The notes below the pieces were generated by a model. That model was not told the origin of the DNA, made no database searches, and saw only the letters and a program-made list of their open reading frames with translations. Made by a program: the position numbers and the translations under genes. Below are positions 1-6,790 of a stretch of DNA of 29,261 nucleotides, in pieces. Position 1 is the stretch's first letter. The number at the start of each line of letters is the position of its first letter. Source of the DNA: Pelagibius sp050290145 (GTDB lineage: Bacteria; Pseudomonadota; Alphaproteobacteria; Kiloniellales; Kiloniellaceae); the NCBI GenBank assembly GCA_050290145.1, contig JBNKHC010000060.1, positions 1 through 29,261 of the forward strand, written 5' to 3'.

Positions 1-596
1 GGCAGGCCGGCCTCGACGCCGGCTTTCGCGAGGCACTCGATCAGCAGGAAGACGTAGGCCGGGCCGCCGCCGGAGACGGCGGTCACCGCGTCGATGAGGC
101 CCTCGTCGTCGACCCAGGCGGTCTCGCCCACCGCCGCCAGCAGCTCGCCGCAGATCTCCTGCAGCTTCGCGTCGGCCTTGGCGTTGGCGCAGAGCACGGT
201 CATGCCGCGCCCCACGGCGGCCGGAGTATTGGGCATGGCGCGCACGATGGGCGTCGCCGCGCCCAGCACTTCCTCGAAGCCGGCGAGGCGCCAGCCGGCG
301 GCGATGGAGAGCGCCGCCGCGCCCGCTGCGGCGAAGGCCTTATAGGCGGGCAGCGCCGCGGCCAGCATCTGCGGCTTCACCGCGAAGACCATGAGGGCGG
401 GTTTCAGGTCGCCGGGCAGGGCGGCGGCGTCGGGCGCATGGTGGACGCCGCGGGCGATGAAGCCCTGCAAGGGCTCTGCGTTGGGTTCGACGATCCAGAC
501 GTCGGCGGGGGCGATGCCCTGGCTGAGCCAGCCTTCCAGCAGCGCCCCGCCCATTTTGCCGCAGCCGACCAGCAGCAGCGGTCCACCCAGGTTCAT
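1..596 (-). CDS. proC: Pyrroline-5-carboxylate reductase, partial (C-terminus outside window)
   Basis: This enzyme makes the last step of proline synthesis, NAD(P)H-dependent reduction of pyrroline-5-carboxylate, in the cytoplasm. The first 198 residues are visible. They start with a Rossmann dinucleotide-binding loop (LLVGCGKMGGALLEGW, about residues 7-22), continue with VFAVKPQ, RAMPNTPAAVGRG and an acidic WVDDEG segment, and end in the conserved SGGGPAYVF region that opens the dimerisation and substrate domain. Family members are about 270 residues, so roughly the last quarter lies beyond base 1. The ATG at 596 is chosen because it places the Rossmann strand right at the N-terminus; its ribosome site is weak. 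The gene lies 35 bases downstream of the YbjN gene on the same strand, so co-transcription is likely. No defect is seen in the visible part. Confidence 0.95.
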   Translation of the reverse strand, partial: MNLGGPLLLVGCGKMGGALLEGWLSQGIAPADVWIVEPNAEPLQGFIARGVHHAPDAAALPGDLKPALMVFAVKPQMLAAALPAYKAFAAAGAAALSIAAGWRLAGFEEVLGAATPIVRAMPNTPAAVGRGMTVLCANAKADAKLQEICGELLAAVGETAWVDDEGLIDAVTAVSGGGPAYVFLLIECLAKAGVEAGL

Positions 597-631
597 GACA
601 CTATGGGCTTCATGGCATCCCCGGCATGGCG

Positions 632-1132
632 TCAGGCTTCGCCAACCGTCTCCAGCATTGCCGCGTCCAGGGCCTCGCGCACCGGGGAATTGCCCCAGAC
701 CACCAGCTGCAGGGCCGGATAGATACGGTCGCACTCCATGAGCGCGGCCTCCACCAGGTCTTCGAGCTGCTCCAGCGACGCCCCAGGCAGGCCGCGCAGC
801 GGAATGGTGTGGCGGTACATCAGGGCGCCTTCCTCGGACATCAGATCGAAGTGGCCGAGCCACAGCCGCTCGTTGGCCTGCGCCAGCAACTCGCAGACCT
901 CGCCGCGGCGCGCGGCGGGAACTTTCATGTCGAAGTGGCAGGAAAAGAACATGGAGCTCACGTCCGCCTGCCAGACCGAGTACATGTGATATTCGCACCA
1001 ATGCCCGGACATCTCGATCAAGAGCTCCGACTCGCTGTGGCGGTCGAGGGTCCAGTCGTTGGCGGTACCGAGTTCTTCCAGGAGGTCGAGGGGGTTGATC
1101 GGATGGTGGTATTCGGAAACGAGTTCGACCAT
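632..1132 (-). CDS. YbjN domain-containing protein
   Basis: This 166-residue protein matches the alphaproteobacterial YbjN type, with an N-terminal MVELVSEYHHPINPLDLLEEL helix followed by an alternating alpha/beta body and the signature segments WCEYHMYSVW, FSCHFDMKVP and ERLWLGHFD. YbjN proteins resemble type III secretion chaperones in fold. They have been linked to stress and motility phenotypes in enterobacteria, but the biochemical role is not settled. There is no signal peptide or membrane segment, so it is probably cytoplasmic. The ATG has a GAGG-type ribosome site about 9 bases upstream. The gene sits between a UbiK-like protein gene and proC on the same strand. The 199 bases upstream hold the dyad at 1270-1287 but no promoter I can defend. 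Confidence 0.85.
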   Translation of the reverse strand: MVELVSEYHHPINPLDLLEELGTANDWTLDRHSESELLIEMSGHWCEYHMYSVWQADVSSMFFSCHFDMKVPAARRGEVCELLAQANERLWLGHFDLMSEEGALMYRHTIPLRGLPGASLEQLEDLVEAALMECDRIYPALQLVVWGNSPVREALDAAMLETVGEA

Positions 1133-1269
1133 TGCGATACAGCCTCTTCGGTTGGCGGTGGCAGGGTCGAGCGTCCCACTTGGGCCCGATATATGGAATA
1201 AGGCGACGCCGCCGCTACCACATGTAGCGTAGCCTCAATTGATTCCGCTGTGCAACAAAGGATTAGACA

Positions 1270-1287
1270 CAAATCCGGGGGGATTTG
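1270..1287. other. Perfect 7-bp inverted repeat between the UbiK-like and YbjN genes
   Basis: CAAATCC, a GGGG spacer, then GGATTTG form a perfect dyad in the 199-base gap between these two minus-strand genes. It is locally AT-rich in a GC-rich gap. On the minus strand it is followed by TGTCTAATCCTTTG, which is not a convincing U-tract, so it is a poor intrinsic terminator. It could be a transcript-end hairpin of the UbiK-like gene or an operator for the YbjN gene. The sequence alone does not decide. Confidence 0.4.
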
Positions 1288-1331
1288 CAGAAAGCTGTGG
1301 ACGGACGGGGGCCCCAAGCCGTCGGGGCGGC

Positions 1332-1673
1332 TCAGCCGTCGCCCGCCGGCGGCTCGCCCGCCTTGCCGGCGGCCTTGGCGACCGCCTTCCCCGAGGCTTT
1401 TTGGGAGGATTTCTGGGCGGCTTCCAGGGCGGCCAGGCGCTTTTCCAGGGCCGCCACCTGCTCGGCCAGGGCCTCCTGGCCCTCGCGGGCGGCCACGGCG
1501 ACGGCCGCCATGGCGTCGAACTCCTCGCGCGGCACCAGGTCCATCTGAGAGAGCAGCCGCTCCATCTGCTCGCGGAAGCGGGCCTCGACCTCGGCGCGCA
1601 TGCCCGCGGCCACGCCCATGGCGCTGCTCGCCACCTTGGCCATGTCGTCCAGGATCTTGTTCTGGCTTTGCAT
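1332..1673 (-). CDS. UbiK/BMFP-like accessory factor, coiled coil
   Basis: This is a 113-residue protein of the BMFP family (UbiK/YqiC-like). Residues 1-80 are the family core: MQSQNKILDDMAKVASSAMG, then a long amphipathic helix with RFREQMERLLSQMDLVPREEFDAM and a heptad-patterned coiled coil (EQVAALEKRLAALEA). In Escherichia coli UbiK helps aerobic ubiquinone assembly, and related proteins trimerise and bind membranes; that role here is inferred from family. The last 28 residues are a low-complexity Lys/Ala/Gly tail. The open frame extends 26 codons further upstream, but the internal ATG at 1673 is preferred because GAGGAAGG lies 7 bases before it and the family starts there. A candidate promoter sits at 1723-1751. 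Downstream on the same strand are the YbjN gene and proC. Confidence 0.85.
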   Translation of the reverse strand: MQSQNKILDDMAKVASSAMGVAAGMRAEVEARFREQMERLLSQMDLVPREEFDAMAAVAVAAREGQEALAEQVAALEKRLAALEAAQKSSQKASGKAVAKAAGKAGEPPAGDG

Positions 1674-1722
1674 CGGGTGTCCTTCCTCGCCTTTGGGCCT
1701 CGCGCGTCGGCGTCCGGTGCCT

Positions 1723-1751
1723 ACTATGACGGGGCCGCCCGGCACCTTCAA
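1723..1751 (-). promoter_or_regulatory. Candidate sigma-70-type promoter of the UbiK-like gene
   Basis: On the minus strand TTGAAG (1751-1746) and CATAGT (1728-1723) are separated by exactly 17 bases, each matching 4 of 6 consensus positions. The implied start near 1716 gives a leader of about 43 bases that carries the GAGGAAGG ribosome site. This is a visual match only. Confidence 0.35.
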
Positions 1752-1870
1752 CAGGGCGGCTTCGGGTAACAGGGCGCCTGCGGGCGCGCACTTTGCCGCA
1801 GGGCGCGCGTAAGTACGCTTGCGCGCCGGGCGCGAAGGCGCTTGACTGCCGCCGCACTCAAGAGGGGACC

Positions 1871-2914
1871 ATGCCGAAGCTTTCGCGACTCGCCCTGCCG
1901 TTCCTGGTGGGGCCGCTCCTGGCGGCCTCGCTCCTGCCGGCCGCCGTGCCGGCGGCCCGGGCGCAGGCCGACCCCCGCGAGGCGGTCAGCGTGGTCAGCG
2001 GCACGGCCGCCTTTCCCCTGGCCGTCGCCGCGGCCGAGCAGTTCAGCCTGAAGCAGACCCAGGCCATGCCGGTTGTCGAGCGGCTGGGCAGCGCGCGCGC
2101 CTTCCAGGTGTTCTGCGCCGGCCAGGGCCCGCGTTTCGCCGACGCCGCCGTCGCCGAACGGCGCATGACACAGGCCGAGCTCAGCGCCTGCCGGCGCAAG
2201 AACATCGCCGTCAACGAGGCGGTCATCGGCCACCAGGCCGTGGTGCTGGGCCAGCTTCCGGGCGGCGCGCCGGTCGGCCTCAGCCTGCGCCAGATCTTCC
2301 TGGCCCTGGCCCGGCAGGTGCCCCTCGAAGGCCGGCTCGTCGACAACCCCTACCGCCTGTGGAGCGACATCGACTTCGCCCTGCCGGTGGCGCCCATCGA
2401 GGTCTACGGGCCGCCGCCGGGCAGCCCCCTGCGCGACGCCTTCGTCGAGCTGGTGATGGAGCCCGCGGCCGCGGGTCTGCCCGAACTGCGCGGCTGGACA
2501 GCGGAGCAGCGCGCCACCCTGGCCGGGGCGCTGCGCGCCGACGGCGTCTTCAGCGAGCTGAGCGAGGACGAGGCGGAAACCGCCCAGCGCCTGGCCCGAA
2601 AACCGGGCGCGCTCGGCATCTTCAGCTTCAACTTCCTGGAGCGGCAGGGCGGGCGCCTCAACGGTCTGGCGGTCGAGGGCGTGAACCCACGCGCCGCGGC
2701 CATCGCCGACGGCCGCTACGCCCCGGCGCGCCCGCTCTACGTCTACGCCAAGCCCGGCCAGGCCAAGGACACCCCCGGCCTGAACGGCTTCCTGTCCGAG
2801 ATCCTGGGACCCGCGGCCGCCGGGCCCGGCGGCTACCTGACCGTCCGCGGCCTGGTGCCCCAGCCCGCCGGCCAGGGCGGTGGCACGGCGGGCATCGCCC
2901 CTCTCGGGAACTAG
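1871..2914 (+). CDS. PstS-like substrate-binding protein, exported, orphan
   Basis: This 347-residue exported protein resembles the PstS/phosphate-type periplasmic binding fold. A classical signal peptide spans residues 1 to about 31 (basic MPKLSR, hydrophobic core, then AARA). The mature protein opens with SVVSGTAAFPLAVAAAEQF, equivalent to the ligand-loop strand of PstS proteins, and goes on with FCAGQGPRFADAAVAERRM, a second Cys in LSACRRKN, EAVIGHQAVVLG and a late GALGIFSFNF segment. The two cysteines could form a periplasmic disulfide. The frame runs 26 codons further upstream, but the ATG at 1871 follows AGAGGGG closely and starts the signal peptide. No permease or ATPase gene is next to it, so ligand and partner are unknown. 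Phosphate or another oxyanion is only a family-based guess. Confidence 0.85.
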   Translation: MPKLSRLALPFLVGPLLAASLLPAAVPAARAQADPREAVSVVSGTAAFPLAVAAAEQFSLKQTQAMPVVERLGSARAFQVFCAGQGPRFADAAVAERRMTQAELSACRRKNIAVNEAVIGHQAVVLGQLPGGAPVGLSLRQIFLALARQVPLEGRLVDNPYRLWSDIDFALPVAPIEVYGPPPGSPLRDAFVELVMEPAAAGLPELRGWTAEQRATLAGALRADGVFSELSEDEAETAQRLARKPGALGIFSFNFLERQGGRLNGLAVEGVNPRAAAIADGRYAPARPLYVYAKPGQAKDTPGLNGFLSEILGPAAAGPGGYLTVRGLVPQPAGQGGGTAGIAPLGN

Positions 2915-2934
2915 GAGCGAAAGAGGCCGCGGGG

Positions 2935-2964
2935 TTGCGGAGGCTTCGGCCCGGCCTCTATAAG
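2935..2964 (+). promoter_or_regulatory. Candidate promoter for the hldD-lgt cluster
   Basis: TTGCGG (2935-2940) and TATAAG (2959-2964) are 18 bases apart; the -10 matches 5 of 6 consensus positions and the -35 only 3. A start near 2971 leaves a 25-base leader with AAGGA at 2980-2984 before the ATG at 2996. The element overlaps an 8-bp inverted repeat (AGAGGCCG at 2922, CGGCCTCT at 2952) that has no U-tract. Confidence 0.35.
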
Positions 2965-2995
2965 AAGGCGCCTCTAGTTAAGGATCGGCCTCACA

Positions 2996-3994
2996 ATGCT
3001 TCTGGTCACCGGCGGCGCCGGCTTCATCGGCTCCAACCTGGTTGCCGCCCTCTGCGAACGCGGCGAGGACGTCATCGTCTGCGACCGCCTGGGCGAGGGC
3101 GACAAGTGGCGCAACCTCGCCCACCACGACCTGGAGGACGTGATTCCGCCGGAGGAACTGCCGGGCTTCCTGCGCTGGGCCGAGGGACGGCTGACCGGCG
3201 TCTTCCACATGGGCGCCATCTCGGCGACCACGGAGACCGACGGCGACGCCCTGCTGGCCAACAACTTCCGCCTTTCCAAGGTGCTGTGGGACCACTGCAC
3301 CCGCGAGAAGATCCCGCTGATCTACGCCTCCTCCGCCGCCACCTACGGCGACGGGGCCGAGGGCTTTGACGACGACGCGCGCCCGGACTACCTGGCGCGC
3401 CTCAGACCCCTCAACGGCTACGGCTGGAGCAAGCAGCTCTTCGACCGCTGGGCCGTGCGGCGCCTGACCAAGGCGGCGGAGAGCGGCGAACCCCTGGCGC
3501 CGCCGCAGTGGGCGGGCCTGAAGTTCTTCAACGTCTACGGCCCCAACGAGTACCACAAGGGCGGCCAGGCCAGCGTCGCCTGGCACCTCTTCGGCCAGCT
3601 TCAGCGCGGCGAGCCGGCCAAGCTGTTCCAGTCGCACCACCCGGACTATGCCGACGGCGGCCAGCTGCGCGACTTCATCTGGGTCGGCGACTGCGTCGAC
3701 GTCATGCTGTGGCTGCTCGAAAACTCAGCGGTCAGCGGACTCTTCAACGTCGGCACCGGCAAGGCGCGTTCCTTCGCCGACCTGGCGCGCGCCGTCTTCG
3801 CCGCCGTGGAGCGGCCGGAGAACATCAGCTACGTGCCGACGCCGGAGAACATCCGCGACAAGTACCAGTACTTCACCGAGGCCAAGATGGCGCGCCTGCG
3901 CGCGGCCGGCTACGACAAGCCCTTCACCGAGCTGGAAGAGGGCGTCGCCCGCTACGTGAAGGATTACCTCTCGCAACCCGATCCTTACCGCTGA
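2996..3994 (+). CDS. rfaD (hldD): ADP-L-glycero-D-manno-heptose 6-epimerase
   Basis: This cytoplasmic NADP-dependent epimerase turns ADP-D-glycero-beta-D-manno-heptose into the L-glycero form used for the inner core of lipopolysaccharide. The 332-residue protein is a short-chain dehydrogenase/reductase of the extended type. It has TGGAGFIGSN at residues 5-14 (nucleotide binding), SSAATYGDG around 112-120 with the catalytic Ser/Thr, and the catalytic Tyr142 and Lys146 in GYGWSK. Segments NVYGPNEYHKG and FIWVGDCVDVM are typical of HldD. Length matches the family (about 310-335). AAGGA lies 11 bases before the ATG. It is the first gene of a plus-strand cluster with lgt only 6 bases downstream, so this cluster supplies two envelope steps. 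Confidence 0.93.
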   Translation: MLLVTGGAGFIGSNLVAALCERGEDVIVCDRLGEGDKWRNLAHHDLEDVIPPEELPGFLRWAEGRLTGVFHMGAISATTETDGDALLANNFRLSKVLWDHCTREKIPLIYASSAATYGDGAEGFDDDARPDYLARLRPLNGYGWSKQLFDRWAVRRLTKAAESGEPLAPPQWAGLKFFNVYGPNEYHKGGQASVAWHLFGQLQRGEPAKLFQSHHPDYADGGQLRDFIWVGDCVDVMLWLLENSAVSGLFNVGTGKARSFADLARAVFAAVERPENISYVPTPENIRDKYQYFTEAKMARLRAAGYDKPFTELEEGVARYVKDYLSQPDPYR

Positions 3995-4000
3995 GGTCTC

Positions 4001-4846
4001 ATGGCATCCCCGGCTGAGTCCGCCGCCACCACCTTCGGCCAGATGTTGATGGCCCTGCAGCATCCGGACTTCGACCCGGTTGCCTTCTCCATCTGGATCT
4101 TCGACGTGCGCTGGTACGCGCTGGCCTATATCGCCGGCCTGGTGCTGGCCTGGCTGTACTGCCGCTGGATGACCAAACTGCCGCCCAACCGCCTGAAGCC
4201 CGTCGACTTCGACGACTTCCTCTTGTGGGCGACGCTGGGCGTGGTGCTGGGCGGGCGCCTGGGCTACGTCCTGTTCTACAAACCCGACTACTACCTGGCG
4301 AACCCGCTGGAGGTGGTCTTCATCTGGCGCGGCGGCATGTCGTTCCACGGCGGCCTGCTGGGCGTGCTGGCGGCCATCGGCCTCTTCGCGCGTAGCCGCG
4401 GGGTCAGCTACTTCACCCTTTCCGACCTGGTCGGCGCGGCGACGCCGATCGGCCTCTGCCTGGGGCGCATCGCCAACTTCATCAACGGCGAGCTCTACGG
4501 CCGCACCACGGACTCCACCCAGGTGCCCTGGGCCATGGTGTTTCCCCATGCCGGGCCCATCGCGCGCCATCCCAGCCAGATCTACGAATCGCTGCTGGAA
4601 GGCCTGGTGCTGTTCCTCGTCCTCCACGTCATGGTGCGCAAGGGCGCGCTGGAGCGCACCGGCCTGATCTCCGGCGCCTTCATGATCGGTTACGGCCTGG
4701 CGCGCATCGTCGCCGAGTTCTTCCGCGAGCCGGACGAGTTCCTGTCCTTCGTACTGCCCGGGACCACCATGGGCCAGGTGCTGTCCTTCCCCATGGTGCT
4801 GATCGGCATCGCCTTGACGATCTGGGCGCTGCGCCGCAAGCCGTGA
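4001..4846 (+). CDS. lgt: Prolipoprotein diacylglyceryl transferase
   Basis: Lgt is the inner-membrane enzyme that moves diacylglycerol from phosphatidylglycerol to the lipobox cysteine of prolipoproteins, the first step of lipoprotein maturation. The 281-residue protein has about seven hydrophobic segments. Recognisable motifs are FHGGLLG with His116 (the catalytic His103 region of E. coli), the Lgt signature GRIANFINGELYGR at 155-168, RHPSQIYE at 189-196 and YGLARIVAEFFREPD at 231-245. The ATG 6 bases after hldD is the only start with a nearby GAGG. The stop overlaps a possible GTG start of the next gene (GTGA). A likely client in this window is the lipoprotein at 12731-13252. Confidence 0.95.
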   Translation: MASPAESAATTFGQMLMALQHPDFDPVAFSIWIFDVRWYALAYIAGLVLAWLYCRWMTKLPPNRLKPVDFDDFLLWATLGVVLGGRLGYVLFYKPDYYLANPLEVVFIWRGGMSFHGGLLGVLAAIGLFARSRGVSYFTLSDLVGAATPIGLCLGRIANFINGELYGRTTDSTQVPWAMVFPHAGPIARHPSQIYESLLEGLVLFLVLHVMVRKGALERTGLISGAFMIGYGLARIVAEFFREPDEFLSFVLPGTTMGQVLSFPMVLIGIALTIWALRRKP

Positions 4847-4857
4847 CTCCCGGCGTC

Positions 4858-6009
4858 ATGACCTCTCTGCTCGACCACCTGCGCGCCCGCCTCGCCCGCG
4901 AAGGGGCGCTGACCGTGGCCGACTTCATGGGCGAGGCGCTGACCCATCCGCTGGGCGGCTACTACATGCGCGGCGATCCCTTCGGTGCGCCCAGCCCCTC
5001 CGGCGGCGACTTCGTCACCGCCCCGGAGATCAGCCAGATGTTCGGCGAGCTGCTCGGCGTGTGGTGCGCCGACACCTGGATGCGCCTCGGCCAGCCCTCC
5101 CGCTGTGCCCTGGTGGAGCTGGGCCCGGGGCGCGGCACGCTGATGGCCGACGCCCTGCGCGCCACCCGCCAGGTGCCCGGCTTCCACGACGCCCTCGACG
5201 TCCACCTCGTCGAGATCAGCCCCGCCCTGCGCGAACGCCAGCGCGAGTCCCTGGGCGCCCACGAGATCACCTGGCTGGACAACGTCGGGCAGATTCCCGA
5301 AGGCCCGCTGCTGCTGATCGCCAACGAGTTCTTCGATGCCCTGCCGGTGCGCCAGTTCGAGCAGACAGAAGAGGGTTGGGCCGAGCGCGTGGTGGTCCTG
5401 GGGCCGGACGGCAACCTGGCCTTCGCCCTGGCGGCGCCCAGCGCGGCCAACCGCCCGCTGATCCCCGCCGCCCTGCGCGACTTGCCGCAAGGCAGCCTGG
5501 TGGAGGTCTGCCCGGCGGCCCTCAACATCGCCGCCTTCCTGGGCCACCGCCTGGCGCGCCAGCCCGGGGCCGCCCTCATCATCGACTACGGCCCGGCCAA
5601 GCCGGCGCCGGGTCCGACCCTGCAGGCGCTGCGCCACCACCGCCGCCACGAAGTGCTGGAAGCCCCGGGCAGCGCCGACCTGACCGCCCACGTGGACTTC
5701 GCGAGCCTGGCCCAGGCGGCGGCCAGCGCCGGCTGCCGGACCCACGGGCCCGTGCGCCAGGGCGTCTTCCTGCGGGCGCTGGGCATCGAGCTGCGCGCCG
5801 CCCAGCTGGCCGCCGCGGCGCCGGGCGCCGCCCAGGCCATCAGCGCCGCGCGCCGGCGCCTGATCGACCCGGCGGAGATGGGCGACCTCTTCAAGGCGCT
5901 GGCGCTCACCTCGCACGGGCCCCCCTTCGACCAGGGCCCGCCGGCCGGCTTCGAGGCGGCCTCCCCCCAATCGCCGGCCCCCCTATCGTCAGACGGCCAA
6001 GATCGTTAG
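4858..6009 (+). CDS. SAM-dependent methyltransferase, MidA/NDUFAF7 family
   Basis: This is a class I SAM-dependent methyltransferase of the DUF185 family, whose mitochondrial member NDUFAF7/MidA dimethylates an arginine of a complex I subunit during assembly. The 383-residue protein has the family N-terminus (LTVADFMGEALTHPLGGYY), then GDFVTAPEISQMFGELLGVW, the SAM motif VELGPGRGTLMADALR at about 86-101, and ANEFFDALPVRQFE, the acidic/Asn motif of this family. The bacterial substrate is not established; a role in complex I maturation is inferred from the eukaryotic homologue. A GTG at 4843 overlaps the lgt stop and is an alternative start adding five residues. I prefer the ATG at 4858 because it matches the usual N-terminus; neither has a strong ribosome site. 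It is tightly packed between lgt and pgeF. Confidence 0.88.
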   Translation: MTSLLDHLRARLAREGALTVADFMGEALTHPLGGYYMRGDPFGAPSPSGGDFVTAPEISQMFGELLGVWCADTWMRLGQPSRCALVELGPGRGTLMADALRATRQVPGFHDALDVHLVEISPALRERQRESLGAHEITWLDNVGQIPEGPLLLIANEFFDALPVRQFEQTEEGWAERVVVLGPDGNLAFALAAPSAANRPLIPAALRDLPQGSLVEVCPAALNIAAFLGHRLARQPGAALIIDYGPAKPAPGPTLQALRHHRRHEVLEAPGSADLTAHVDFASLAQAAASAGCRTHGPVRQGVFLRALGIELRAAQLAAAAPGAAQAISAARRRLIDPAEMGDLFKALALTSHGPPFDQGPPAGFEAASPQSPAPLSSDGQDR

Positions 6010-6019
6010 AGTGCCGCCC

Positions 6020-6787
6020 ATGCTGACCACCGGCCGCCTCAATGACCTGCCTCGCGTGCGCCACGGCTTCTTCTGCCGCACCGGCGGCGTCAGCGAGGGC
6101 CTCTTCTCCAGCCTCAACTGCGGCTACGGCTCCGGCGACAAGCCGGAGAACGTCACCGAGAACCGGCGCCGCGCCATGGCCATGATCGACCTGGAGGGCG
6201 ACCGCCTGGTCACCGCCTACCAGATCCACTCGCCCGACGTGGTGGAAGTGCGCGCGCCCTGGGCCCGCGACGCGGCCCCCAAGGCCGACGCCATGGTGAC
6301 CCGCGAGCGCGGCCTGGCCCTCGGCATCCTCACCGCCGACTGCGTGCCGGTGCTCTTCGCCGACGCCGAGGCCGGGGTCGTCGGCGCCGCCCACGCCGGC
6401 TGGAAAGGCGCGCTGAACGGGGTGGTGGCTGCCACCGTAGCGGCCATGGTGGAGCTGGGCGCCACGGCCGAGCGGATCGTCGCCGGCATCGGCCCGGCGA
6501 TCTGTCAGCGTTCCTACGAAGTCGGCCCGGAGTTCCCCGCCCCCTTCCTGGAGCAGGACCCGCGCAGCGCCGACTTCTTCTGCCCCGGCCAGCGCGAGGG
6601 CCATTCCCACTTCGACATCAAGGGCTATGTCGCCCGGCGCCTCGGCGCCGCCGGTCTCAAGACCGTCCAGACCCTGCCCTGCGACACCTGCGCCGAGGAA
6701 GAGCGCTTCTACAGCTACCGCCGGTCCTGCCACCGCAAGGAGCCGGACTACGGCCGCGGCCTCTCCGCCATCTACCTGGAACCGTAA
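6020..6787 (+). CDS. pgeF: PgeF/YfiH-type purine nucleoside phosphorylase (peptidoglycan editing factor)
   Basis: This 255-residue protein belongs to the YfiH/LACC1 (formerly polyphenol oxidase/laccase-domain) family. Members act on purine nucleosides, and in E. coli PgeF prevents misincorporation of L-Ser for L-Ala in peptidoglycan precursors. The metal-site residues are visible as His70 (YQIHSPDV), Cys108 (TADCVPVLFAD) and His125 (AAHAGWKG). Also seen are VRHGFFCRTGGVS at the N-terminus, GPAICQRSYEVG and a C-terminal FYSYRR. A GTG at 6011 would add three residues; the ATG is chosen because the family usually begins just before the GxRHGFF motif. It starts about 10 bases after the methyltransferase stop and ends 3 bases before the M24 protein. 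Confidence 0.92.
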   Translation: MLTTGRLNDLPRVRHGFFCRTGGVSEGLFSSLNCGYGSGDKPENVTENRRRAMAMIDLEGDRLVTAYQIHSPDVVEVRAPWARDAAPKADAMVTRERGLALGILTADCVPVLFADAEAGVVGAAHAGWKGALNGVVAATVAAMVELGATAERIVAGIGPAICQRSYEVGPEFPAPFLEQDPRSADFFCPGQREGHSHFDIKGYVARRLGAAGLKTVQTLPCDTCAEEERFYSYRRSCHRKEPDYGRGLSAIYLEP

Positions 6788-6790
6788 GTC

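Noticed and set aside
2922..2959. AGAGGCCG/CGGCCTCT inverted repeat as a terminator of the binding-protein gene
   Set aside because: There is no T-run, the loop is long, and the right arm merges with the promoter-like TATAAG of the next cluster.
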